Source: Trichobilharzia regenti (taxonomy: Eukaryota; Platyhelminthes; Trematoda; Strigeidida; Schistosomatidae). From it: DNA of 64,000 nucleotides. Both the position numbers and the translations under genes were made by a program. Positions within the stretch are counted from its first letter, which is position 1, and the number at the start of each line of letters is the position of its first letter. The notes beneath the pieces were generated by a model that was not told where the DNA came from, did not search any database, and saw only the letters and a list, made by a program, of their open reading frames with translations. This document shows, piece by piece, positions 22,310 to 33,716 of this stretch. The DNA lies in contig OX235263.1 in assembly GCA_944472135.2 (NCBI GenBank), forward strand, positions 3,021,517 to 3,085,516, given 5' to 3'.

Positions 22310-22940
22310 CAGGAGGAACGGACGAGGATCTCAAATCGACAATCGGGAAGGCGAGAAACACACACATTCATCAACCTGAAACCAATCTGGAAATCTTCGT
22401 CACTCAGCCAACATCAACAACAAAATCCAGTCAGATTTTCAGTACAAACGTCAAGTCACTTCTTCTATACGGATCAGAAACTTGGCGGGTGGGTCACAAA
22501 GAATATTTCCAACAGCCTGTTGCAGATGTTACCTTTATCAACAACTGTCTTCGCTGGATCTATACTGAAGATCAGATGGCCGGGCCGGAAATAATCACCA
22601 ACAAGAAACTACGGGTACAAGCAAACAAAACAAGAACCAATCGCCAACCAACAAATATGAAGGAGAAAGTGGAGATGGATGGAGATGGACACTCGTTGAG
22701 GAGGCCGCTGGGTGACATCGCGCGCGCGCCAGACCATTGCTAGAGTGGAACCCGACAGAATGAGAAGCGGCGAGTGGGACGTCAGTGCAAGGGTGACATG
22801 GAGGAGATCGTGTGAAGAGGAGCTGAAGCAGTATGGACTAACATGGATGGAGGTGAAAAGTACAGCAGGAGACAGAAGCAAGTGGAGACGTGCATTTGAA
22901 GCCCTATGTTCCACTAGGAACCCAAGGGAACAATAATAAT
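22310..22940 (+). mobile_element. RTE subfamily B 3' copy, inverted twin of 14383-15017
   Basis: Both frames read the same residues as the twin throughout (TGGTDEDLKSTIGKA, LLYGSETWRVGHKEYFQQPV, WRRSCEEELKQYGLTWMEVK). It ends CCCAAGGGAACAATAATAAT. No difference was visible in the parts compared. Confidence 0.85.
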
Positions 22941-23239
22941 ATAATAATAAACCCTCAGAAATTTAAGCCATAGGTAAACCAGTCATAACTCTCCAATAAG
23001 GTTATCACGTCACTACATGCATAAATCAAACTTCACGGCTAATTAAGAAGCTTGTCCGCCCTAACAAGTGGCATGTTCAAATTAGACATAAGTAGTGTAC
23101 AACCATTCGCGCCGTTATTCTCAATGACTTTAAGATATGACCACTAACATTGGAAGATATAAAGAGGTTAGTCGTCTTCGACTATCGGTTTCTGTGTTCT
23201 GCTTCTTGTGTTGGGCGATATAATACGGCAATTTTAAGG

Positions 23240-23465
23240 GTGAGGTTAAGCTTAAAATGTTAGGTAAGGAGAGCAAGACAATCGATAAAATTGTGAAGCT
23301 GTATCGATTAGAATGGTTAACCTATATGTTATGCATGCCGACCCATCGACTTCCAAGACGAACATTATTATCTGAAGAAAGAATATATTGGAAAATGTAT
23401 GAAGTCACTGAGTGTGGGTTTCAGCCACATTTGAGGATGATTAGATTGCCTGATTGAATGCTCTA
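23240..23465 (+). mobile_element. Diverged RTE subfamily C fragment
   Basis: KLYRLEWLTYMLCMPTHRLP and RRTLL match the [20 protein letters not shown] block of subfamily C. Confidence 0.55.
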
Positions 23466-23879
23466 AGACGCTAAAAATCAATTGTGTTGATGAGAATTAG
23501 TGACAAGGCCGATGTATTCAATCTTTAGAATCGTCTGGAACCATTAAATTTCCATTCTTATCTGTGATATTATCCTATCTCTTGCGGATTTCACTCCGTC
23601 TATTGCACAGTTTCTTTGCTTCTATTTTCTCAAATTTTATGTGTATTTTTATCAAGTGCATCAAACTGAACTGATGAAATCTCCTGCATTTCAGTTAATA
23701 CTTTCGTGGATCAGTTAATCGAGTCTTTCAGACAAGATAACTGAATGTTTGTCTACACTTCAGATTTTTTAACTGCAGGAAAGCAAAAGCAAACGCATTC
23801 ACATCTGAGTGTTTATCAATGGTGACTGTAATTTCAAACAATTGAATTAGCAGCATTATTATTGGAAACATGTATGCGC

Positions 23880-24060
23880 CGATACGAATTGAAAAAACAA
23901 GCAACAAATTTTGTTTATTAAAGCCTGGATTTGATGAACTCATCAAATTTTAGTAGAACTCCTCTTCAGGTGGATACTCTCTGCATACATGGATGGATAT
24001 AAAATGCATCGCGCTTCACTTCCATGATTTTAATAAACAATTAGTTAGAATCATGCGACC
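23880..24060 (+). repeat. Left arm of a 3.2-kb-loop inverted repeat (PLE terminal region)
   Basis: GTTTATTAAAGCCTGGATTT, GAACTCCTCTTCAGGTGGAT and ATGCATCGCGCTTCACTTCC all recur in inverse at 27250-27420. Reads as a PLE terminal repeat split by the insertion at 24049. Confidence 0.65.
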
Positions 24061-25548
24061 ATTCTATCAATTCGTCAATCCAATTTTTAGAGAAAATCAA
24101 AAACATCCAGGTAGAAGATAATGAAATAATGGTGTCTTTTAATGTCACAGCATTAAATACTTCAATTAGTCCAAAACTAGCAACAGAAACTATGCAACAA
24201 TTACTCTATGGTGATGAAAACATAAAAACGTAATGTTCAACTTGGATAGAACTCATAAAATTATGCCTTACAACATACTTCCAATTCAATACTCAAATAT
24301 ATGAGCAAATAAAGGGAACACCAATGGGATCGCCCATATCAGGATTAATAGCTGAAGCCGTTATGCAAACATTAGAATTAGTAGCTCTACCTATAATTAA
24401 ACCGAAAATCTTGGTACGTTACGTTGATGATACATTGTAATAATTAAGAAAAATGATTTAGAATATACCCATAAATAATAAACAACATATTTGAAGACAT
24501 CAAATTCATGTGAGAAGAAGAATTAGATAACAAAATCCTATTTTTAGATGTCTTAATCAAAAGAACCAACACAGAAAATTCAGAAACACAAGTATATAGA
24601 AAATCAACGCACAGAGATCAAATACTCAACTATACCAGCAATAACCCGATTACTCACAAAAGAAACTGTGTGCAGACATTGTTCACAAGAGAGTTCAAAC
24701 ACATTGTAGCACACCAGAGTTGAAAAGAATGGAAGAAAAATACTTACAAACGGTCTTCAAGAAGAATGGTTATCCAAAAAATTTCATCAAAAAGTGTTTA
24801 AAGTCGAATCAAAACACCAACGAAGAACCATAATCAAAGACCACAAAAAAATTCATCCTACCATACATGAAAAATATCTTTGAAATAACGGCTAGAATAA
24901 TGAAACCGTTTGATATAGATGTAGCACACAAACCAGCCGAATCGCTTAATTCGATCTTATGCAAACCAAAAGAGCCAACAGAAAAAGGAGATAAAATTAA
25001 CACCATTTACAAAATAAATTGTATGAACTGTCACAAACATTACATCGGTCACAGTGGGCGTCCCCTTCGAATAAGAATCCAAGAACACAAATCAGCCTTG
25101 AAAAGACATGATATAAATTCTTTAGTATCAATGCATACAGACAATTATGAACATCAATTTGATTGAGATAATGTCAAAATCTTAGACAGAGGAAACACTA
25201 AAAGTCCCAAGGAATTCCTAGAAACCTGGTACTCAAACTAAAATGCAATTAATAAACACGTTAATATAGATGAAATATATCAACTAATAAAAAGTAAATC
25301 AGATGACCAAAAAGTTTAAAATCCCATTCAATGGAAAACGGTCAATACATATCGAAAGATGGTTACCGGGAAACGCAATTCTATCACTCATGAAGAAAAA
25401 TTTAAATCATTTCACTTAATGCTAAATACTGCGCTGAAGATGTTGTCCAGTAGGGGGACGACGAAAGCTCCGCGACTAAACCAACCAGCTCAGAGAACAC
25501 TATTAATTGCAAAACAACCACCTGAGTTACAAATCTTTTCTGTTATTT
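24049..25548 (+). mobile_element. Penelope-like element insertion (RT remnant, GIY-YIG, hammerhead) with 11-bp duplication
   Basis: CAATTAGTTAG flanks it at 24038-24048 and 25549-25559. Inside, decayed frames give FYQFVNPIF and MGSPISGLIAE-like RT blocks and a V-D-D-T-L-like catalytic box. A 99-codon open frame (24867-25163) follows with YKINCMNCHKHYIGHSGRPL and RIQEHKSALKR, the GIY-YIG endonuclease with its Cys pair and Arg/Glu-His. The RT is full of stops. A hammerhead-like motif sits near the 3' end (25431-25473). PLEs pair an RT with a GIY-YIG nuclease for insertion; this one is dead. Confidence 0.75.
25431..25473 (+). ncRNA. Hammerhead-like motif in PLE 3' region
   Basis: GCG, CTGAAGA, a U, then stem II GTTGTCC/GGACGAC (seven pairs), GAAA, a very short palindromic stem III and CGC to close stem I. 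Compare 52475-52513 and 53031-53070, where stem II differs in sequence but still pairs. Confidence 0.6.
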
Positions 25549-25557
25549 CAATTAGTT

Positions 25558-25900
25558 AGTTATCAATGAGTGAAAGAACTTGAATATATCAAGAATTGTG
25601 AAATAAATAATATTGATAATAATCATGACTAATAATTAATAACAATGATAATAATGTCAAAACGAGTCAAGATAACTGTAATGATAAAAGATCGTATTGA
25701 ATGAATCAGAAAGAGTGAATAATAACCGGTAGAATAAAATATTAATAATAATGATAATAACGGTTATTAAGTAAAACATTTTAGCATGATAGATCCAGAG
25801 AGTCCACCATTTCTGTTTCTTACACAGAGACCAGGTTTACAAACCCTGATTTCACAAGCCTCCACAATTGCAAGCATCTTCCTGTTGCTTTATCTGCCGA
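25558..25900. repeat. Left arm of inner inverted repeat (PLE terminal region)
   Basis: Matches the complement of 26885-27245: GTTAGTTATCAATGAGTG, GAATATATCAAGAATTG, TAATAACAATGATAATAATG and ACCAGGTTTACAAACCCTGA are all repeated, with AT-rich indels. Confidence 0.65.
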
Positions 25901-26885
25901 CAACAGTGAATGACTTGTCAGCGTCGATATCATGTCCGTAGTCCACAAGGTGCTTTGTCACTGAATATTCTGACACATTGAATTCAACTGTTTTCAACCA
26001 CCTTGACAAATCCCTCCGTCATGCAAGTATGCAATTGCATTTCTATGCGACCTAGTTGTTCGCTTCCACAAGTCCACTTAAATTAATATACGTAACTGTA
26101 TTGGCAAATGCTCTTTCCCAGACTGTTGAAGCACTCACTCGGTGGTGTTAAGGAAGGTGGGTATTTGCAGCATTATAAGTTCTCCTGTTAGTTTTGTCGA
26201 GTCTTGATTTGACTACCTCTTGTAGACATCATCTCCGTTGAACAACAGCGAATGGATATATTCTGATTTCTTGGGAACAGTTTTGATAGATTTACTAGAG
26301 CTCGTTTATTATTCAGTGTTTGTTGATGAACTTCTCGGGGTATCCATTCTTAGGTAAAATATCCTTCAGAACCTTCATTTCATGTTCAAGTGTACTATCA
26401 GAACAAATGTTTCGTATTCTATTGAACAGTGTTGTGACTAACTTCTCTACCTACTGGATTGGAACAAAACTTTTAAAATGTATGTACTATCCTGTCCATA
26501 AAGACTTTCTAAATATAGATCTTTCGATTGTGACATGAGTTCTTTTCTCTATGAATTTTATAGTATCATTTCCTTGTGTTCCGTTGTGGAGCTGAGATTC
26601 GGATAGTATGAGTTGAATTTTATCAACAGGTGTTCAGTTATTGATCTGCTTCCACAGAAAATAAAAATATCATCAACATAACTTCGGTATAATTCCACTT
26701 GTTGCATATGCTTTTGAAAAGTACAGGCCTGACAAAAGAAATGTACGAAACATGTTCCCGAGGGTCTTGCATTTCAACACTATCAACTTGATGAAATAGA
26801 CGCCAGTCGAAATGGAATTGGCCATTATTAGTACATAGAAGCAACAATTTCCTCACTTCCAATGTTGGAATGAGTATTGATACTC
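25900..26885 (-). mobile_element. Penelope-like RT fragment inside inverted repeat
   Basis: Minus frames include FHFDWRLFHQVDSVEMQDPR and, in the next frame, V-D-D-I-F-I-F-C, the PLE RT catalytic box. Frames are broken and the fragment ends at both inverted-repeat arms. Confidence 0.55.
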
Positions 26886-27420
26886 ACTTTGTCAGGACAA
26901 ACAAACAGGAAGATGTTTCCAATTTTGGAGGCTTGTCAAATCAGGGTTTATAAACCTGGTTTCCCTGTACAAAAGGAAATGGTGGTCACTCTAAATCCAC
27001 CGTGGTAGTATGTTTAACTTATTAACTGTTATTAATAATATTTTATTCTACCATTTTATTATTACTCTTTCTGATTCATTCACTACAATTATCTTGACTC
27101 ATTTTAACATTATTATCATTGTTATTAATTAATAATAATAATTATTAGTTATTATTATTATTGCTATTATAATCATCAATAGTATTTAGTTCTCAATTCT
27201 TGATATATTCAAGTTTTTTCACTCACTGATAACTAACCAACTAATTGTTTATTAAAGTGATGCAAGTGAAGCGCGATGCATTTTATCTCAGTTTTATATC
27301 TCTGTATGCAGAGAGTATCCACTTGAAGAGGAGTTCCACTGAAATGTTGATGATTTCATTAAATTCAGGCTTTAATAAACAACAACATTTGTTGCTTGTT
27401 TTGAAATTACTACTTTTATT
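26885..27420. repeat. Right arms of the PLE inverted repeats
   Basis: 26885-27245 pairs with 25558-25900 and 27250-27420 pairs with 23880-24060. In this copy the two arm sequences are contiguous, showing the pre-insertion arrangement for the PLE at 24049-25548. Confidence 0.65.
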
Positions 27421-27429
27421 ATAGCCCAT

Positions 27430-28080
27430 TTTGTTATGATGGTATGGAATTGGGTTAATGTATTCCCCGTTGATGTTTTGTTTCATGTAAATGTTGAATC
27501 TATGTGTATATAGATGGATAGACAGAGATAGCCTGACGATATGCAGATTATCTATAAGATACGATTGTACTTTTGTCTATTTTATTTATTATATAATCGT
27601 TTCTTTTACTATTCATATGTAAAGAACAAGTACTCTGTAGATCATATTACCTTATAAGAGACACATTGATGAAAATAAAGAGCAAAGGGAGGGAACTTAG
27701 TGTGTTCATATATGTATGTTTGCATGTGTATATTTATGTGGGGGGTTCCTCTTTTCACGACAAACAAGATTAGCTGTTGAGTAGTTGAGAAATTACATGA
27801 AGAGATAATTTATTCGAAGAGGATTATGCAAATTTTGTCAGCTGATATTCACAAAGGTGATTGAATATTTCAAAAAAAAAACTTATGCAAATGTTATTTC
27901 TATGAGAGTCAACCAGAGAAAATGGCATAGTGTTAATAAAAATAGTGTTAAATATCCTTATCCTATAATCTGTGAACTAAATTAATATAAATAACTTTGA
28001 TAAACCGGTTTAATTTTAGGAGATAATATATACTTTCCTGGTAACGACAAGTACTTGAATAGATATTTTTGATTGCACAC
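27430..28080. other. No gene seen
   Basis: AT-rich sequence with no recognised element or coding signal. Confidence 0.4.
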
Positions 28081-28139
28081 TAGTCAGTAACTAGTGTAAT
28101 GTGTCTAGTCCTATCTTCACTGCAGACTGAATTCTATCA

Positions 28140-28350
28140 GTCAAGCTTGCAGGAGGTCAATCGTGTGCTCGAATAGCTCAGTGGTAACGTCTGCGACTGC
28201 AGAACTGGGTGACGCGGATTTGAATCTCAGGAGGGACATGAGTTCCTTCAAGGTTGCAGATATGCCTTGCTGACTGGGGAGTGCCAACTAGCACGAAACC
28301 TAGGTCGAGCAAGGCTTTATTTGGCCGATTGCCATTAATCATCTAATACT
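28140..28350 (+). mobile_element. SINE-2 copy
   Basis: Head CGAATAGCTCAGTGGTAACG, GATTTGAATCTC B box, then CTTGCTGACTGGGGAGTGCC with AACTAGCACGAAACCTAGGT and CGAGCAAGGC at 28264-28314. Stems I, II and III pair; the first core strand reads CTGGGGA rather than CTGANGA. Confidence 0.7.
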
Positions 28351-28359
28351 TGAATAGAC

Positions 28360-29280
28360 AACAGAACCGCTATTCTGTAGGTGGATAAGATGTATGCAGT
28401 TTTGAAGTATGTTTACATTTATGAAGTGTAGATGGTGATCTGACTGTCTCACTGTCAGTTACCTCCCAATCTGACTGTTTCAAAACGGAATAGCTTTTAC
28501 TGGATGAAAGCCATTGGTTTAAATCACGGAAAATACCCATTGAGTCATGAAGAAAATAAAAGACAGATTCGGCGAATAAATTTTTCTTTATCGACGAAAT
28601 CATCTTCAGAGGCTGTACAGTCGTATTTATACATAGAAAAATGTATAGTGGTCTATTATTGAGTAATAGGGAGGTGACATAATTAATGTAATTATTCATA
28701 AGTGGCTTTAGAAGTGAAAGTTAAAAGTTGTAAATTACATGGTACTCAACGGAGAAAAGATAGAAATTAGAAAAGGTTAAAACTGCTCTTGAGTGAGAAT
28801 AAAGGTGGTAGTTGAGTGTCAATTTAACAAGTGTGAAGAGGGTGTGAAAATATACAAAAGGAGCATATGAAATTGATAATAGTGAATTACTTATTAAAGC
28901 AAAAGCAAACTAAAAGTAAAATTAAAAACCAAAGAAAAAATCAAAATTTTTAACAGGGAACGATTAGTGAAGAGGTTAAGACCAAGGTAGAATAAGAGAC
29001 TGGACAAACTTTTTCTGTATACAAAGTTCAGGGTTGTATTGACGAATTACCCCCGTGCCTCCGTCATACACAAAAGCCGAGACCTGACGCCCTTTGTACC
29101 ATTTGGCTTCACGTTGTAGATGATCTTGAAAGACGACTCTGGTGGAGCTACGTGGCCTGAGTTCACCAAATGCTCGAGAATTGAGCTAGTAATTGTCTTG
29201 CATTGTCCCTTTGCTAACCATGCCGGATAATGTTCAGAGATGCGTTTGGAAAGTGCGTGGTCTCTTTGTGTGGCCATTAT
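28360..29280 (-). mobile_element. Penelope-like element C-terminal fragment
   Basis: Minus frame RISEHYPAWLAKGQCKTITS, then ILEHLVNSGHVAPPESSFKI and IYNVKP (29047-29277) is the GIY-YIG C-terminal block typical of flatworm PLEs. The region to 28360 holds a decayed 3' part with GTACAGCCTCTGAAGATGAT, which resembles the palindrome arm at 57590-57660. Confidence 0.5.
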
Positions 29281-29421
29281 AACTAGCTAGAGGAAAGCCT
29301 TTTCCTCAGTGATCTTTGTGGCTGAGCTACGTATCAATTTCTACAGCCGACAAATGATCAACGGATGTATGAAGGATAAAGTGCCGCTTTGGGCCACCTC
29401 AATGTCTGTTTAAAAATTCAC

Positions 29422-29822
29422 CTGCTCATGTGGAGCAGGTGCTCTAAAATATCTAAACTTGCAGCGAAACCATCCCATGTAGTTGAGATTTTTGGCATTT
29501 TATCATAGAATTGACGTAGACTTAATAAACCTGTCCCTTGTAGACTTTCAATCAACTGATGTTCATTTCCATAACGAATCGCATCTAATAAATCATGATA
29601 AGCTTGTCTAGTTGAACTTTCAAGAGTACTACCTGATAGTTGAATAAGACTACTAAAATTATTGCTCTTTTCAGATTGACTAATTATTCCACTCCATATA
29701 GGCCAACAATTAGCTTTATAGCCTCCATTTATGTCTTTATTAATTGGAAATGATGTCGAAGGACTAGAATCAATGTTAGTTTTAAATTTATTTTTCTCTC
29801 TGGATTTTTCTATCTCAAACAT
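29422..29822 (-). CDS. Possible host exon, unrecognised protein
   Basis: Read on the minus strand from an ATG at 29822, the frame stays open for 133 codons to AGCAG|GTGAAT, a good splice donor at 29421. An in-frame stop lies eight codons upstream of the ATG, so this could be a first coding exon; alternatively a GACAG acceptor lies between them. The start is Lys/Glu/Asn/Ser rich. The second half looks folded: STRQAYHDLLDAIRYGNEHQ, LIESLQGTGLLSLRQFYDKM, WDGFAASLDILEHLLHMS. Codon use is AT-rich like the LAMP-like exons, and the sequence does not recur in the window. I do not recognise the family. It lies antisense inside the 32.5-kb intron, directly beside a PLE fragment. Confidence 0.45.
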
Positions 29823-29829
29823 TGTATTG

Positions 29830-30371
29830 TTATTACTGTCATCTCAATCATCCTACCTCTTTTCCTGGATCCCATAGTGTCTATGATCTTCATGGTTAAA
29901 TAAATAAATAAATGAAAGTAAGTCTCTCTTTCTTCATAATATCTTTGTTTTAATTTGACTAAGTTGATGTATTCATTACATAAAAAATAATAGAGAGAGA
30001 GACAGACAGAAAACAGAAGTTTTTCAGCTTTTTTTGTTTTTCACTGATTTTCTTAATCAAGGTCACGTAGACAAATTAAGAGTATTTCTTCATTTTTGAT
30101 ATAAAAAATGATAAGAATTTCAATCCAATTAACTTTTTTGGGTTTTTGTGTGTAGAAGTTGAATAAGAGAATTCTGTTTTAAAATTGAAAGAACAAAGTT
30201 ATGCTGTGCTGCAGTCAGTGTATGGTATTTGCGTGTGCCTGAGTGTCTGTGAGTGTGTGCACGTGTTTATGTGAATGGTAAACATGACTTTGAAATTTTT
30301 TGCTGGCATTTTCTGGCATACTGTAGTAGAACTCTGTGATAAAGTACGTTTCTTCCTGCGTAAATCTGCTA

Positions 30372-30372
<1 letters not shown>
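29830..30372. other. No gene seen
   Basis: A-rich and T-rich DNA with a GA-rich stretch near 29993 and GT-rich stretch near 30220-30270. Confidence 0.4.

Positions 30373-30429
<57 letters not shown>
30373..30429. repeat. (TA)n microsatellite
   Basis: About 28 AT units, the longest in the window. Confidence 0.95.
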
Positions 30430-30430
<1 letters not shown>

Positions 30431-30594
30431 CAGTTATTTTGGCTAGTAGATGTGAGATGCTTTAATCATTCTGCAGTTTTTAAAATAAGCGCATGACTTA
30501 TAGCTTCAACTTGTTCACGTGAAAGTCGGTTACGCTTAGTGTAAATGACAATGCTCTCTGACTGCTTGTTTGACTTTGGAAAGAGTGTAGAATT

Positions 30595-30900
30595 ATTTGG
30601 TTACAGGATTTCATCATGAACTGAAATTGGTTAGAGAACCATTGGAAAACCAACTGGGAGTGTACTGGACAGCTGTTTCGTCCTTGTTTGAGATCAGCTC
30701 CCAGTGGCTTATTGGTCTACGAGCTAGCTCACCTTGTAACCAGAAGGTCCTGGGTTCGAACCCTGGCAGTGGGTGCGTGCTGCTGAAGAGTCCCCCAGGT
30801 TTTCCAATGGTTTTCTAACTAACCAATTTCACTTCATGATGAAATCCTGTAAACAATCAACCAAGTCACTACAAGCTAATACTTGAATATGAGTGTAGAG
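30595..30900 (+). mobile_element. SINE-3 copy with inverted arms
   Basis: The left arm (GGATTTCATCATGAACTGAA ... CATTGGAAAACC ... GTACTGGACAGCTGTTTCGT) is the inverse of the group's hammerhead plus tail. The core has CCCAGTGGCTTATTGGTC and CTGGGTTCGAACCCTGG; GTGCTGCTGAAGAGTCCCCC follows, where the second hammerhead half is deleted. The right arm is CCAATGGTTTTCTAACTAAC. Confidence 0.65.
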
Positions 30901-31009
30901 TTATGTCTATTGTCATGATGGGTGTGTTTAGCAAATAAACAAACGAAGAATAAAGCCTAGAAAGAAATTTATTAAATTATTTTGGTCAATAAGTATTTGA
31001 CAGGAGTGT

Positions 31010-32107
31010 AACAACAGATATCCAGGCTGGCTAGGATCTTTTAGACACTTGTAGTAATAGTGTCATGAAGCCAGATAAGACCCTATGGACAGTTGTCATC
31101 TGGCTACTGTGATGAAAACTAAGGGTGTCCGTCAAGAATGCCTACTGTTCTCATTCCCGTTTAATTTTATTCTAGATGTACTAATGGAATTAACCCTAAC
31201 TGACTTCAGGGATTAACTTGTTACTAGGGAATAATAGTCTCTTTGGCTTGGGAAATATGGATGCTGAAAAAGTTTACAGTCTTCTGAACACCTTAAGGGG
31301 CGGCAGTATTCAATTGTTTGGCATGCTGTTCGATCCTATCAAATGTAAGACAATGCTACAGGACCGGACTATGTTGACTCACAGATTAAAGATAGGTAGG
31401 AGTGAATTGGTATGGTGTGTTTTGACAACTTACTTTACTCGTTTGTTAAGTTGGATCAGTTCTCATAGGTTGATCTCTGACGATATCCTAACACAGATAC
31501 AGAAGGCTGGTGTGGGATTTGCTAAATCATGGCATCTGTGGCAATGGAATTGATATTTGGTTGGATATCGACCAGAGGACGTGTGTACTACCCACCGCAG
31601 CAGTTCTCTGCGTTCTTCTTTATGTCTGTGAGACATGGTCATTGAGAATGGAAGATATGAAAAAGCTGGCTAGCTGCCTTTGATCATAGGTGTACGCGTC
31701 CTGTCTTCCGTGTTTGGTGGTATAATAGAGTGAGTAATATTGAGGTTAGGCATCGAGTGTTAGGTTGAGAGGAAAAATTAATCGAAGAGGTTGTGAGGTT
31801 ACATAGACTGAGATGGTTAGGGCATGTGTTACGCATTACTAGCCATCGGCTTCCTCTACGGGCAGCGTTAGCTGACATAGGATGGATCAGGTTGGAAATG
31901 AGTTAGTGGTGGTCAAACCAAAGCCAACATGTCTTCGTCAGTCTATGAAATTCATAATAGTTAGTTTAAGGCAGTCATGTAGAAAGATGTAGGCTGCTTG
32001 ACTGGTTGAGTCCTTCAGGATGGCAACAACCAATGGCAGTAGCTGGAGACGATTGGTGATATGGGTCAAAATCGTCGGCAGTGGCGCGGATGCATTCACT
32101 CTTTATC
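31010..32107 (+). mobile_element. RTE subfamily C copy, heavily mutated
   Basis: Decayed frames include GVRQECL, then [40 protein letters not shown] and near the end SSAVARMHSL. Frameshifts and stops are frequent. A second copy begins directly after it. Confidence 0.65.
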
Positions 32108-33085
32108 ATTTGTAGATTAATTAAGGTACTAGGCAAAGTCTGGAAATCAGAGACAGTGCCATCAGAATGGGGTAAATCACTTATTATACCGATATTCAAG
32201 AAGGGAAACAAGTCCTCATATGATAATCGTAGGGGGATCAGCCTAACGAACGTAGTTTCTAAAATCCTAGGCTCAGTAATCATGCACAGACTAAGCAGAC
32301 CTCGGGAGGAACAAACGAGGGAAAATCAAGCAGGCTTTAGACCAGGTAGAGGGTGCATAGACCATATCTTCACTCTCCGACAGATTCTAGAACATAGACA
32401 CACTTTTCGGCGTCCAACAATCGCCATATTTCTTGACTTAAAGGCAGCCTTCGACTCCGTGGATCGAAAGGTACCATGGCAATGTCTGACTGTGAAGGGA
32501 GTGCGAAGAAAGTACATTGCACTAATCAAGGCACTCTATTCAAACTCACGTAGTCGTGTGAGGGCTTATGGGGAATTGTCATCTGAATTGGTAACAACCA
32601 GTGGTGTCCGACAGGGATGTCCACTTTCCCCATATATGTTTAACGTCACCATAGATATGCTGATGGAAGTATCATTAACTGAACTTAACGACTTAGGAAT
32701 CGACTTGTTACCACGGAATAGTCTTATGGACTTAGAATATGCAGATGACATAGTCCTGTTAGGGGAGGATGCTGACAAAATCCAGCACAGTCTTCTGAAC
32801 ACCTTGAGCAGCAATCTCCGTATGTTTGGCATGCGATTGGCCCCTACAAAATGTAAGATGCTGCTACAGGACTGGACCACGTCAACCCCTTAGTGATAGG
32901 GAGTGAAGTGATAGAACATGTTGACCACTTCACCTATTTGGGAAGTTGTATTAGCACCAACGGACTGATTGGCGATGAAATCTCAGCACGGATCCGAAAA
33001 TCTCGAGCAGCTTTCGCTGACTTACACCATTTCTGGTGTAGGCGTGACATGCAGTATACTGATGGAGGTTTCCAGTAGCCTAAGT
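32108..33085 (+). pseudogene. RTE subfamily C reverse transcriptase, core open
   Basis: A frame open from 32108 to 32891 encodes about 260 residues of RT. The order is IPIFKKGNKSSYDNRRGISL (domain 1-2), QAGFRPGRGCIDHIFTLRQI, motif A AIFLDLKAAFDSVDR, motif B SGVRQGCPLSPYMFN, motif C LEYADDIVLLGED, and GMRLAPTKCKMLL. All three catalytic Asp are present. A one-base shift near 32890 then moves the YLGSCISTNGLIGDEISARI block into another frame. The usual C-terminal region after RRDM is missing, and there is no endonuclease. It is a 5'-truncated, 3'-deleted copy, yet the best preserved RT in the window. Confidence 0.8.
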
Positions 33086-33189
33086 TTTAAGCAGGCCATC
33101 GATGGCTGAGACTGTTCGCGATATGGCTTGAAATTATCCCTAGTACCTTAGATCCATTGACCATTGGTGATCGTCTAGATCTCTGGTAT

Positions 33190-33716
33190 TGTTATTATTC
33201 TCCATGTATTAATTATTTCTCTGACATAAGTGCTATTTATTATGCTTTCACTGTATTTCTATGCTTACTGTTCCTTTATATAAAGTTTGTTAGTGTGTTA
33301 ATTTGAACTGCTACGTCTTCGTGTAAATTTCTAGGCTGGTACAGTTTATCTTTTCTAAGCAAATAACATTTTAGAACATCATCTTCATTATTACTGAAAG
33401 CGAAGACAAACTTTAGTTTGAAACAGGCAGCAATTATAATGAAGCCCATTTGAGAGCCCTCCATGATGGAGATATATTTCTAGCTAGTTTAGAATATACT
33501 GCTTTAAAGGAATGTATAGAAATGGTTGACATATACCGCAGGTATATGAGCGACATGTTCATTGTATGCAGTGATGAAGTTGATTTGGAGATAATGTTAG
33601 GTGAATCTATAATACAGCTCATAAACACAAAAATTTGGATAGTGCGAGTAATGGGGAAAGGTAAGACGTCGTTTTTCGCCACATCACAATTCCCATGTTC
33701 AAGTGTTGGTTTGTAG
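33190..33716 (+). mobile_element. Penelope-like RT fragment
   Basis: Frame 33450-33716 contains EMVDIYRRYMSDMFIVCSDE, matching the PLE catalytic block (Y-R-R-Y-V-D-D-x-F). One catalytic Asp is Ser here. It is abutted at 33700 by a SINE-3. Confidence 0.55.

Noticed and set aside
27305..27350. Hammerhead in the PLE terminal arm (TTGAAGAGG ... GAAA)
   Set aside because: A weak AGT/ACT stem can be drawn, but the pairing next to the core fails and the other arm has lost GAAA.
28560..28620. Hammerhead in the PLE fragment near 28.6 kb
   Set aside because: CTGAAGATG is there, but I could not draw a convincing stem II or stem I around it.
33450..33716. Host gene exon with membrane-like residues
   Set aside because: The block YRRYMSDMFIVC matches the Penelope RT catalytic region, so it is an element fragment.
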